Origin: Haemaphysalis longicornis
Lineage: Eukaryota > Arthropoda > Arachnida > Ixodida > Ixodidae
DNA: 64,000 nt
NCBI GenBank assembly: GCA_013339765.2
Contig: CM023457.1
Location: forward strand, 57,573,013-57,637,012
Reading direction: 5' to 3'
Part shown: positions 11,330 through 22,214 of the stretch, piece by piece
How the letters are laid out: each line of letters opens with the position of its first letter
How positions within the stretch are numbered: the first letter of the stretch is position 1
Made by a program: the position numbers and the translations under genes
The notes under the pieces: model-generated
What the model was told of the DNA's origin: nothing
What the model saw: the letters and a program-made list of their open reading frames with translations, nothing else
The model's database searches: none

Positions 11330-11341
11330 CTGAGAAAATTG
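11330..11341. repeat. target-site duplication, 3' side of LINE copy 2
   Basis: CTGAGAAAATTG here is repeated exactly at 16915-16926 on the other side of the LINE, which fixes both ends of the insertion. Confidence 0.93.
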
Positions 11342-11510
11342 ATGATGATGATGGTTGGATGTTTATGGCGCAAGGCCAACTGGGGCAAAGAGCGCCAAAA
11401 CAATAGTCATATATGAGGGGTGAAACCTTAAACACTAAGTAAACTCAGCAAAAACAAAAGTAAAATCACAAAAGACAATGAGCATGACTGGTGTATAGGG
11501 CCAGATTTCA

Positions 11511-14500
11511 TTATGCATGATAGGAAATGAGGTTTAAAATCTTGACTTCTGACAAAAACTCAAACACACGTTTCACGGAAACAATGGCATCATCACTTAG
11601 AAAAAACGACGGATGTAGGGGAATATGTTGTCTGTAGAGTTCTCTGAAGTGTTTGTGTCGTGTTGTGTGAAGTGCCTTGCATGTGATTAGTATGTGCACT
11701 ACGGATAGGGCCTCTCCGCACCTGCTGCACTGGGATCTAGATGATCCCGTCAGCAGATACGAGTGCGTCCCATGGGTGTGCCCTATCCGCAGCCTACCCA
11801 AGGCGACTTCCGTGTGTCTGTTGTGTGAGTCAGTTGTGTATCGTCCCAAGTGTGGCTTTATTACGTGTAGTTTGTTATCTGTCTGTTCATTCCACTGTGC
11901 TTGCCATTTCCTACGAAGGTGTTGTCGAATTTGTGGCTTAATGTCACTCTGGGGTAGCATTGTTTATATCTACTGTGTTCTTTAGTGCAGCAAACTGCGG
12001 CGTGTTCTGATCCGCAACCTCATTGCCAGCAATCCCAGCATGGCCTGGAACCCAGCACAACACCAGAACAAGTTTTTGGGCATATATAGACATAATAGTG
12101 TTGAAAACCATATGGACAATTATGTTTTTGCATGGCTTGTATGATGCCAATGCGCGCACAACGCTCAAGGAATCTGTATATATGATGGACTTCGAGATTT
12201 TGTGTTCAAGAATGTGTTGTGCAATGAGTAAGATGCCATATGCTTCAGCTGAGTAAATTGTGGTGTATGTGCTCATGGTTCTGCATGCATCGAAGTTTGG
12301 TCCATGAGCAGCGCAAGACACTATGGTTGCAGTTTTTGATGCATCACTATAAAACTCTGCATATTGATACTTGTACTGGAGGGACAAGAAGTGCTGCAAA
12401 ATTGCAGTTTGTGGTTCCCTGGTTTTATCAATATTCGTGAAAGACAAGTCACAATACACAGGTTGAAGCTGCCAGGGTGGTAAGACGTCAGTAAAAGAAG
12501 ATGTGTAAATGTCTAAAAAGGAGATGTCGAAATTTGAAGCTTCCTGTCTCACTCTAAGTGAGAACGGCAAGGACAGACGGGCGATTTACAAACAGTGGCG
12601 ATGTGGATGTATCATTAAAACAGGTTTAAAAGGATGGTTATTCAAAGATGAAATTTTAAAAGCGTAAAGAAAGTCCACATACGTTCGTTGGTACTCAAGG
12701 CACCACTTATTACATTCAACATATAGACTCTGGGCCGGGCTAGTCCGGAAGGCACCCGACACAAGGCGCAGACCCAAGTGGAGTACTGGATCAAGACTTT
12801 TTAGGGTTGTTTTCGATGCCGACCCATACACGACACTGCCGTAGTCTAATCGAGACCCGACTATCGCGGTAAAGACCCGAAGAAGCAGTTCTTTGTCTGC
12901 ACCATAGGATTGGTGGAGAGGACCTTGAGAATGTTTAGTGTTTTGTGGCATTTATGTTTAAGTGCTTTGATGTGTGGAATGAACGTGAGCTTTTCGTCAA
13001 ATATGACACCTAAAACTTGTGCTCCCGTTTAACAGGAATAGGTGCACGGTTAAGCGTAATCTCAGGGTCGGCGTTAATCCCGTGCTTGCGGGAGAAACAC
13101 AACACAAGTACTCTTGGCCGGGTTCAGTTTAAACCCGTTAAGGTCCGCCCAGCCAGCAAGTTTCTTAACACCGAGCTGTACTGACATTCGCATATTGACA
13201 GGTTACAGGATTTAAAAGATATTTGCACATCGTCTACATAGATGGAACAGGAAATGGTCGGCGGCAATGCCTTTCGGAGGGAGTTCATCTTAACTATAAA
13301 CAAGGTGCAGCTTAGACCTCCACCTTGCGGAACACCATTTTCCTGGAAATATACAGTGGAGAGTGCACCGCCAACCCTCACTCGAAAGGTTCGTTCGGCC
13401 AAATAACTACAAAGAGTGTTCATCATGTTGGCAGAGACACCAAATGACTTAAGGTCCCTGAGGATGCCGTAGCGCCAGGCTGTATCATAAGCTTTTTCAA
13501 TATCGAAAAATACAGTAAGGCAGAACTGGTTATGGACAAATGCATCTTTTATGTAGGATTCCAGTGCAAGAAGTTGATCATTGGTAGATCGCTCCACCCT
13601 GAAGCCTGCCTGGCAGCCCTCTAGAAGACCGTTGTACTCCAGAAATTACACGAGCCTACGGTTTATCTTCTTCTCGAGGAGCTTACACAGGCAGCTTGTC
13701 AGGGCGATGGGACGATAACTTGCGGGAGAGGAAGGGTCCTTCCCCTCCTTCAGAAAGGCCACAACTATGGCCTCCTTCCAAGACCTTGGAAGCTGCCCCG
13801 AAAGCCATATTCTGTTGTAGAGGTGTAGGAGTGTCTCAAGAGTGTCTCCGTGTAGGTGTTGTATCATGGTGTATGTAATGCTGTCTGCCCCTGGAGCTGA
13901 GGGCTTACACGTGGAAAGAGCAACCTTCTGCTCATGAAGTGTGAATTCAGAGTTGTAAGCAGAATTCGACTTGTTCTTGTCTCGTAAGGGCCTTCTTTTC
14001 TGCATATGTTTTGTGTTGCATGAAACTATTAGTGTAGTGTGCTGAGCTGGACACGTGTTGGAAGTGTTGTGCGAGTGTGTTAGCCTGGTCTTCCAGTGTG
14101 TCCCCTGTTGTACTAACCAGGGGCAGGCTGTGTGTCTGTTGTCCTTTTAGTTTACGTATTCGTGTCCATACTTTTCGCGTGTCTGTGTATGAGTTGATAG
14201 AAGTGAGGAAGGTGCGCCAACGCTCTCTTTTCGCCTGCGACGCACTCGCTTCCCAAAAGCCTGCCCGTTTAAAAGAAATGAGGTTATCTGACGTGGGGTA
14301 CCGGCGAAGGACACCCCACGCCTTATTCTGGGCCTCTCGCGCCCGCCTACAGTCCTCATTCCAACACGGCCTCCTTTGGTTACGCGGAGCGCTGGAGGCG
14401 TGGGGAATGGAGTTTTCGGCAGCGTCAAGGATGTGCGCCGTGACGAGTTTGGCTGCTTCCTCCACTTGTAGGTGTTTTAATGGATGTGTGGTGTAGTTGA

Positions 14501-15234
14501 GATGTTTGTGTGAATGTGCTGCAGTTTGCTTTTGATTCATTAAACCTTTTATGGGAAGATGGAACTGCATGGGCCTTTACCTATATATGTTAGGAAGTGG
14601 GGAAGTGGTCACTACCATGTGGATCAGTGCCCACGCCCCACTCAAGACATGGAAAGAGAATTGCAGAACCAATAGCCAAGTCGAGATGTGAGTATGTATT
14701 ATGTCCTAAGTTATGGTATGTAGGCTGCTTTTTGTTGAAAAGGCATGCTCCTGAAGATGTAAGAAATTCTCTATCAGCGACCTCGGGCATCCGTTCTGGA
14801 GGAGCCCCAAAGAGAGTTGTGTGCATTAGGGTCGCCTGTTAGGATGTACGGTTCGGGCAGCTGGTCGAGCAGCGCCTCGAAGTCAGAGCTCAAAAGTGCA
14901 TGATCAGGAGGAATGTAAATGGAGCACACCGTTACCAACCTATTAAATATTATTGTTCGAATTGCTACAGCCTCGAGGACGGTGTTCAGAGTGACAGGGT
15001 GGAGGCTAAGGATTTCCGGGCGACAATTGCCACACCTCCTGAAGAGTGTGTGCAGCCAACCCTGTCCTTTCTGAATACCATGTACCTATTTAAGAAATTT
15101 GTCTGTTTGGAATTGAGGTGAGTCTCTTGGAGACACATGAGACTTGGCTGATTGGCATGCAGGATATCATACACATCATGAAGATTTTTAAGGAGGCCTC
15201 TGCAGTTCCATTGAATGATGTTTTCTGTTACCAT
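11511..15234 (-). pseudogene. ORF2 of LINE copy 2: endonuclease, RT, RNase H (broken)
   Basis: The start ATG at 15234 opens an apurinic-type endonuclease N-terminus (IIQWNCRGL, CLQETHLN, GGVAIVARKS). The endonuclease is cut by frameshifts and stops at about 14600-14960. The linker runs 14570-13947. RT pieces follow: 14005-13646 (SYRPIALTSCLCKLLEK) and 13597-13124, with motif A FFDIEKAYDTAW, motif B VPQGGGLS and motif C YVDDVQ. RNase H lies at 12570-11944 with the acidic set visible (YSDAS, AEAYG, YTDS, GHAG, NEVAD). The C-terminus at 11960-11511 has a CX2CX6HX4C finger (CSRCGEALSVVHILITC). It would copy element RNA at the target site, but at least five frame breaks are present. The stop at 11511 leaves a 169-bp 3' UTR. 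Confidence 0.88.
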
Positions 15235-15258
15235 TATTTACGTTTAAGAATGAATGGA

Positions 15259-16570
15259 GTGTGTGTATGTGTTCATGTGTCGTCTTTCAGGGCTGTTACT
15301 CTGGGATTAGGCTTTATACGCCTGTCTGTAGGCTTGGAAGTCGGTGGCCGCTCCTTGCGCTGCATTGCAGGCAGGAACGGCCCGACATCCATCTCGTCGT
15401 CGGATGTCCGAGGGATGCCCGACGGACCAGGCCCCGCGGACTTGGGCCCCCCCCTCGGGAGCCCTTCGTTTGAGCCGCCACCGCCGAGGGCGTCCGGGGC
15501 ACCAGAGGTGGCACGGGCCGGTGCGGTGACGGTGGGAGCCGGTGCGGGGCCCGTTGGTGTCCATCACCTCTGTACCCTCCAACGGACTGGAGGACGGGGA
15601 GACAGAGGCGGGAGGGCACCGGTCCTGACAGAAGTGGTTTGCACCACAACCGCTGCTGCCTCAGCAAGCGGCGTAGTGCCGGGTTGGGCTGCGTGAGGCA
15701 AACCCAGCGGGGGGGCGGGGGCGGGACCAGGTCAGACTCGCTGAACTGGGTCCCTGTGGAAACCAGACGCCGCTCCGCCCCCCGGCGAGCTCGTCTGCGT
15801 ACCTCCCCAGAGGGAAAGAGGCGAACCTCTTTCGTGCCTCTGGGAAGGTGATGTTCTCCGTGACCTTGATGTTAATTATTTTTTCCATTTGAAATTTTTT
15901 CACACTTGCGGGAGTACGCTGCATGCGGCCCCCGCAGTTCACACAAGAGTAAGGTATCGGATGGACATTGTCGCTCGGATGATCATGCGCCGCCATTTCG
16001 CACACGGTCGTTCTGCCACAGCAAGAGTTTGTACCGTGCCCGAACCGCTGGCACTTAAAACAGCGCCGCGGGTTCGGGATGTACGGACCGATGGAGCAAC
16101 GGATAAAACCTGCATTGATGTGTTGTGGAAGAACTGTGCGCCGTCAAAAGTCAAGATAATGTGCTTGGTGGGAATCTCCTTGTCGTCATCTGCGGATAGT
16201 GATGCGTCTCACAGACAGTGACGCCCTGATCCTTGAAAGCCGGCAAGGAGATCCGCATCCGTTTCGTTCAAAAGATCTGTCTCGGATATCACACCCTGGG
16301 AGCTGTTGAGGCTCCGATGGGTGTGACCCTGATGTCTAGATCAGCCAGTCTAGTCTGAGCTAGAAGCTTCGTGGACTGCTGCTTGTCATTTATTTCGATG
16401 AGGAGTTCACCAGACCTTTGTTTTTTGCACTTATATGATTTTCCTACTATGGCTTCAAGAGACTTGGCGATCAAGAAGACTGACTGAGATGCTAGAGGGT
16501 GGGTTGGATGAGCGATCCATCACAAGAAATTCGAGAAAAATTATCCGGTTCAGGAAATGATAAAGATGGC
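15259..16570 (-). pseudogene. ORF1 of LINE copy 2: nucleic-acid-binding protein (broken)
   Basis: On the minus strand an N-terminal region (16474-16289) keeps the family pattern GELLIEINDKQQ...LLAQTRLADLDIRV, probably an RNA-recognition-like fold. Then come zinc knuckles with RCFKCQRFGHGTNSC near 16040 and CVNCGG near 15940, the latter missing its partner spacing. A proline/alanine/glycine-rich C-terminal half follows, ending in TAPIGDT-like residues in the sister copies. In-frame stops occur in the first 100 codons. The protein of this family packages element RNA into ribonucleoprotein; here it cannot be made in full. Confidence 0.8.
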
Positions 16571-16721
16571 AATGGGGGAAAAGATACTTCGGTGCGGCCC
16601 CTTTTCAGGGACCGATCACGTTTGGGGGGGTTTTGACAATGCCATATAGCATAGTATAAAAGCAGGGAGACTGGGGTACTTTCTTCTTTGACCTTACCCT
16701 GGTAGCCAAAGAGGTCCCAGA

Positions 16722-16750
16722 GCTCCCTGCCTGTTTACCAGGCAGGGAGC
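16722..16750 (-). other. 5'-UTR hairpin of LINE copy 2
   Basis: A perfect 12-bp stem, GCTCCCTGCCTG with its exact complement, closes a 5-nt loop. It lies in the 5' UTR ahead of ORF1. The same stem is present in copies 3 and 4. On the element strand the loop here is GTAAA, the reverse complement of the loop TTTAC in copy 4. Confidence 0.88.
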
Positions 16751-16914
16751 CCATCCGGCGGAGCTTGACCTGGGCTCCGACGGCCACCGTTCATGGTTTC
16801 TAACCCTCCACCTATAAACACATCGCCACGGTTGGATCAAGCTTATATTTGGGGGCTCGGGGTCTGCGGTATCGCCAGTACCGTCCCCAAGATTGCTCAA
16901 GGTGCCCCGTAAAG

Positions 16915-16926
16915 CTGAGAAAATTG
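16915..16926. repeat. target-site duplication, 5' side of LINE copy 2
   Basis: This exact repeat of CTGAGAAAATTG (see 11330-11341) immediately follows the element's 5' end (element strand CTTTACGGGGCACC). Confidence 0.93.
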
Positions 16927-17590
16927 AAAATAAAGCGTGTTGATTTTACTGGGAGTCAGCCAGAAAGGTTGTGCCTACTATTCACCAGACCAAGGTGGTA
17001 GTTAGCAATTATGTAAAAGTTTTGGAGAAAACTTGTGGAAGACTCTTAATTTGTTAAGTTTCCAATAATAAATTGTTTGAACAATTCAGAAACGTTTCTT
17101 GCGCGTGCCTATAAAAACATCAAATTGACGGTGAAGCGCTGCACATACCGCCTGCTGCAACTTTCGCGGCGACTATATACACACTGAGATCGGTTGTCTT
17201 AACATCTGCACTGCTATCATATGTAGTGTTACTGCAAAAAATAACCGGGAAGCGAACTTTCTTTATCACAAACTGGGATATCTAAATTGTGAGTTTGTGC
17301 CCGTTTAAATATTATCAATGGTTGCTCACCGGAGCTAGTACTCCCACTAGCTCATAACGAAGCACAGCTGTATTAGCATGAACAAGTTTAACGTAGTTCG
17401 AGTTTTCTAGCAAAGAAACAGAAGCGAAGTGAGTTTCGAACATTTAGGCTACCTCGTAGATTTAGTAATGCACACTGAACAACGCAGACAAGAAGACGCT
17501 CGCGAATCCGATATACGTAGCAAGCCAGGAGCACAGTCTTCCCGTAACCACCCCACGCCGACATGGAATCACAGGCGCAGTTTCCTCTCT
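16927..17590. other. no gene seen
   Basis: AT-rich sequence between LINE copy 2 and the gypsy LTR. No repeat match or coding signal was recognised. Confidence 0.4.
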
Positions 17591-17592
17591 TG

Positions 17593-17980
17593 TGTACTGT
17601 AAGGACCAGGGTTCTCACGGCGACCGAGCTCGACCGTCGAGACTCAGCCGCAACGCTAGCTCGGCTGAACTCCGCGATAGACCGCCGACCGGCGTCGCTG
17701 CAGAGAACAGCAAGGAACACACAAGACACAACGAAATGGCCAAACTCACGTTTATTGGTGCTCCACCAATACCATGGTCGACTCCTCGGTCTTCCTGATC
17801 CAGCCGACCGGCGAGGATCAGGAGAAGGGTGCAATGGGGGGTCCTGACCTAGCCGTCTGGTGAGGATCAGGATGAAGGAGCCATGGGGCAGACAAAGGAA
17901 AGGGATAGCCGGGCCTCCGGTACTCACGTCTGCCGTGGCCGCTCGCTCTAACCCAAGATACCCCTCCTTCGTCTCGCGCA
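17593..17980 (-). mobile_element. solo LTR of a Ty3/gypsy element
   Basis: This 0.39-kb block aligns along its whole length with the LTR at 37423-37805. Shared segments include 'cagagaacagcaaggaacac', an AATAAACG signal on the minus strand near 17750, and a characteristic 54-bp unit present twice. No primer-binding site, polypurine tract or coding sequence lies next to it, so it is best read as a solo LTR left by recombination. Its right edge falls about 10 bp from the TIR element starting at 17991. Confidence 0.75.
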
Positions 17981-17990
17981 CTCAACCCGG

Positions 17991-20835
17991 CCCCCGGGGT
18001 ATAGTGAACTAGAATACTTGGGTAGTGGAAAAAGCGGCCGCCCCCGAGTGAGGCACTCAGTGTCAACCCCGCGCGGTGGCGCTCGCGTGCCCCGCCTGAG
18101 CGCTTTTTTGCAGCGGGAAACGGCGGGTAGGCGTGTGTCGGGGCAGTTTCCGAGGAGCTACAGTTCTTTTTTTGTATAAAAATAGTAGATAATGCTAATT
18201 ATGTACCAGGGTTTTTACTGGAAAGGTAGCTACGTCGTGTATTTACTGTTTGGTCATTTCTGTATCACATTTGGCCAACCGAGGAGACCGTGCACGCCGT
18301 GTTTTTTTAATCAAGGCTAGTGTGCGGATACTTTTTCTTCGTTCTTTGATGATTTTTCTATCGCGTTGCTTCAACTGAGGAATGATCCGCGTGGTTTGGG
18401 CTGGCCAGCGTGCGTCAATGTTTCTGCTTTTTTCTTCATGTTTTGCCGATTTTTCTATAACCGTTCTGCATACCGAGCAAAGAGCGTCGTACGCAAACGT
18501 TTACGTTGTCTTTTTCCAAATTTTACTTAAGGCAGCACACATGACAGTTCTATTAAAACTTCAATCAAGTCAACGAAAAGCGTGATTCACGACAGTATTC
18601 GCGGCCGCAATTATCAGAAAAGCACCAAGCCACACTGCGGAATCATTTTAAAACTGCAGGTTTTTTGCACACTGAACAACTATAAACATAAAATAATAAC
18701 ACATTATGGACATTTAATTAGTTACCTCCACATCAAAAATATTTAAAACAAAGAACCAAGGACATTTAAAAAAGTGTGGTTCCTGCTACAGGCTCCTCTT
18801 ACAATTTGGCATACCAAGATCATGTGCGGCGGCTAGCTGGTTTCGATTTCCTATAAGGATCAGGTGCAGCAACTCAACAGCGGCGAGAAAATGTCATTGT
18901 GTCACCTGTTTATTCTAGGCGTTCGTTTTCCGTACTGTAAATAATTATCGCATGTGTCTCCCAACCCACGCAAGCACAACGAACGCGCGGAGCCCTTAAC
19001 TGTAGCAGACTATAGGAACACGAAAGGAGAAGCAGAACCAAAACCACATGTGAGAGTCGAAATGCAAGTGCGAAAGAAAAGCTCGGTGCGCCTGAAGCGA
19101 GAACAGCTACGGTGAAGAATAATCAGTACCACACGAAAGCGTCAACTTACCGGAGCCCGCGAGCTAAGCCGAACGAGTCCAGGTAATGCGCGCAAATGCC
19201 GTGCGTGGGAGAAAACACACAAAAGAATAGAGAACGGAAGCAAAAATATAACGCAACTTGCAGCGTTCGTTGTGGACTGTACTGAAGGGGCAGCAGCTCT
19301 ACATTTGGGTAAATTCATTACTGGTGTGGCGAATGCGCGTTGCAATAGCTTTGCGAATGCTAGTAATATAGCAAGGTTCTGATGGGAAAACTGCAGCTAT
19401 GCAGTGTGCATGTACTGTTTGTTCATTTTTTTCAACACATTTGGCCAACCAAGCAGACCGCGTGTGTCGTGCTTTATTGATGGAGACTAGCGTGTGAATA
19501 CCAATTGTTTGCTAACGTTTCTGTCGTGTTGTGTCTGCCGAGGAAACAGCGTGGTGTGTTAGGCAGGCTGACTTACGCACGTTTCCGTCTTTTTTAAATT
19601 TGATCCACGCTAGAATACTGCACAGGTCACAGTTCCTAGGTCCGGCCCGAGCCTAACAAAATATTTAAATATAAGCCCGAGCCTCGCCCATACACAACAA
19701 AATTTAATAAAATAAATCTGACCCCGTCGGACTGTTTTGAAATATCAGCCCGCGTTCGCTAGACTATAAACGTGAGTCTGAAAAAAATTGATGTTTTCAA
19801 CCCGAAAACATAAACATAAAGCGAGTAATTGGACTTAAATTTGTAAAACTCGGACCGAGCTTTGTAAATACATATCCGGACACATGAAAAGAATTTCCCA
19901 GAATATCAGCAAAATAAATTTTCAGTGGAGCTGCAGTGACTTCGCACTTTGACTTTTTTTTTCATTTACCTAATTCAATGAGTAAACTTTTTGGTATCAA
20001 CAATCACGAATTTGCGGCGCACGACTGCAGGGCTTCAGACACTGCATGCATGCACCTGGGCTAGCACCGGGCCGAGAAAAGTGTTGAATGCGTGTCAACT
20101 GGCCCGAACCCTTGCAGTGCACTAATCCACACAACACACACGATCTGTTTTTAATAACTTCCCTCAAGACAGCGGAAAGCATCAACATTCACAACCGTAG
20201 TTATCAGAAAAGCACCATACAGCACACTTTATAGCGCGATGATTTTCAAACTGTACAGTTCATTGGTACGCTGGCCATTCATTACCATGAAACAAATGCG
20301 ATATTACAAATGCACAAGTTCATAACAAGTGCTGCCCACGTCTTGCGGACGTAAGATATTGTGAAAAAGTTATGAATTCAACAAATAAAAGATGGCTAAA
20401 ACAAATCGCAAATATAAAATCTTTGTAGCAATCGCATAAATGTATTAGGGGTACCGTCCCACAACACGCTATTGCATTATCTTTCAAAACTGCATGGGCC
20501 ATGGCCCTTCGAAAATGACAGACCGCCGCAAGCATATGCCCTCTCCAAATTACAAAGAAAGAACCAAGAACATTTAAAGATCAGCGTAGTGCCGGCTAGA
20601 TTGCTCTTGCAATTACACACACAAAAAAGTATGTGCAGCGGCTTAAGAAACATCAAAACCGAGCGTCAACCACTCAACAGCAGCATAGCGGCAATGCGCG
20701 CCGCCTCGAGATCTCCTCGGGCGGGGCACACCAGCGACACGCGCGGCGGTTATTATGTGCTGCTTCAAGGGCACTATGGGGAGAAGGCGCCGCTTTTTTC
20801 ACTACCCAAGTATTCTAGTTCACTATTCCCGGGGG
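17991..20835. mobile_element. 2.8-kb element with ~110-bp terminal inverted repeats
   Basis: The left end (17991-18103) and the reverse complement of the right end (20715-20835) match over about 110 bp. The best block is AGTGAACTAGAATACTTGGG, followed by TAGTGRAAAAAGCGGC; both ends carry CCCGGG. Between them no transposase frame is visible. The interior contains two diverged direct copies of one sequence: about 18240-18900 and 19420-20700 share 'cacatttggccaacc', 'ttatcagaaaagcacca', 'aaagaaccaag' and 'actcaacagc'. It is therefore likely a non-autonomous DNA transposon, possibly built from a duplicated core. No clear target duplication was found. Confidence 0.6.
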
Positions 20836-21814
20836 CGCCGACGAGCCGGTCACATCAGGAGGGACCGCCGCGCCACCTCTGCGTCACGCCTGCCCCGCGG
20901 CGAGAGAGACGCAGCCGTCGAAGGGAGACGCAGCCTTCTCCCCTAGTATTGGAGGCGGCCGGCGAAGAATGAGGAAAGCGCCAGGACGCTGGGTTTCGAG
21001 CATCTCTCCCTCCTTATACCGAAGCCCCCCCCCCCGACCTCGAGAGAATCCGGCCGACAATGATCTCACCATTTATTGCACTGCCTCGCCTTACTCCTCG
21101 GTGTCTAAACAGTCCAACACCGCACATGCCCAACTGCGCCAAAGTCCACGTTGCACCGCACGCCACTGCCACATATATCGCCACAATCCGCCGGTTGACT
21201 CGATTTCGTCAGTCTGCACAAAAGGCTGGCCGCGTGCACTGTTGGCCAGCCCATGGTCCGGAGGCCCCACGGGGAAACAAGCGGCGCCGTTTAAGGACAA
21301 GGCACGGGCACCAGGTTGCTCCCAGGTGGTCACTTCCCGCAGCGGTTCGCCCCGCACCGACAGTGGGTTTGATTGCCGCACCGCCGGCGGCTTCCGCTGC
21401 TTACGGGTCAGCAGTGACGACCCCTGACGATTGGACCCAGGCTGGAGGCCACGTTCGTGGTGCTGTCTCCCAGGTGGCTAGTTAGCCAAGCGCCGACAAT
21501 GGCTTCCGCACGCCGCTCCTCCGGCGGGCACCTCCGCAAACATGGGGGCGGGGCGCGATCAGCTGAATGCGGAAGCCAAACCCCGGAAGCCCCGCCCCGC
21601 CGCGCAACTCGCTCGCTGTACGGGCGGCAGGGTGCTGTTTCGGTGTAAACAGCTGGGCTCTCGTTCCCCAGGATAGCGGCTGGTCTGGCTGGCTCGCCGC
21701 AGGCCTGGCGTGCTGGCGTCGTGGTTGGAGTGTCACTCGGACCCTGGGCGTGCGGGCCTGGACCCTCCGGAGATAGTGGCCCACCAGTTCAGCGGACTCG
21801 CCGTTTGCGGGTGT
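20836..21814. other. GC-rich segment, no gene recognised
   Basis: Open frames here are long only because of high GC content. On the minus strand there is an AATAAA at about 21070 and a G-run (11 G) at about 21032, which might be parts of an LTR or its border, but no partner copy exists in the window. It lies immediately upstream of the BEL 5' LTR. Confidence 0.35.
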
Positions 21815-22092
21815 TGTAGCGGTGCGTCGGGAGACTTCGTAAAATCTCTTTGAAGAGAGAACAGCCGCATCGCCATCGACCGCCTTAGGCTTGGTACGGC
21901 CAGCTATTGTCTGTAGCGAACATAGGTCAATCTTCTTTGGCTGGCATGGCCATGTCTCGTGCTTCCCGAGCGCACGCATTGCTTCGTTGTCTTCCCTTTC
22001 CCTTCGACGTCACATTAAACACAGACCTCGATGGTCGCTTCTCTCCTACCTTGACGCTCGAGTCTCGTCCTTGGGCGTCGACGGATCCCACA
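21815..22092 (+). repeat. 5' LTR of BEL/Pao element
   Basis: Begins TGTAG and ends about CCCACA. It shares long blocks with 24259-24530, for example 'cagccgcatcgccatcgacc' and 'ggctggcatggccatgtctc'. Confidence 0.85.
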
Positions 22093-22095
22093 ACT

Positions 22096-22116
22096 TGGTG
22101 CCGAAACGACCCGGGA
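22096..22116 (+). other. primer-binding site of BEL/Pao element
   Basis: TGGTGCCGAAACGACCCGGG lies 3 bp after the 5' LTR. It resembles the tRNA-primed PBS typical of BEL/Pao elements (TGGTGCCGAAACCCGGGA class), here with a small insertion. Confidence 0.8.
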
Positions 22117-22214
22117 CTCATGTCTGCCAGGCCGACACCGACAAGCAGGACCTACAGCTTTTCTTTGACGGCTTCTGCTTGAGAAACCGGCGGACCTACC
22201 TCCAAGGACCAAGG

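Larger units (their letters stand above)
11342..16914 (-). mobile_element. I-like LINE copy 2, near full length
   Basis: This is a 5.57-kb non-LTR retrotransposon in minus orientation, bounded by 12-bp TSDs. Order on its strand: 5' UTR with a strong hairpin, ORF1 with zinc knuckles, ORF2 with endonuclease, reverse transcriptase, RNase H and a CCHC tail, then a 3' end of ATC repeats (GAT on the plus strand at 11342). RNase H in ORF2 places it in the I group rather than the Jockey clade; this is family knowledge applied to visible motifs. It is about the same length as copy 3 (5511 bp), so little is missing. Stops and frameshifts in both ORFs make it non-functional. Confidence 0.92.
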
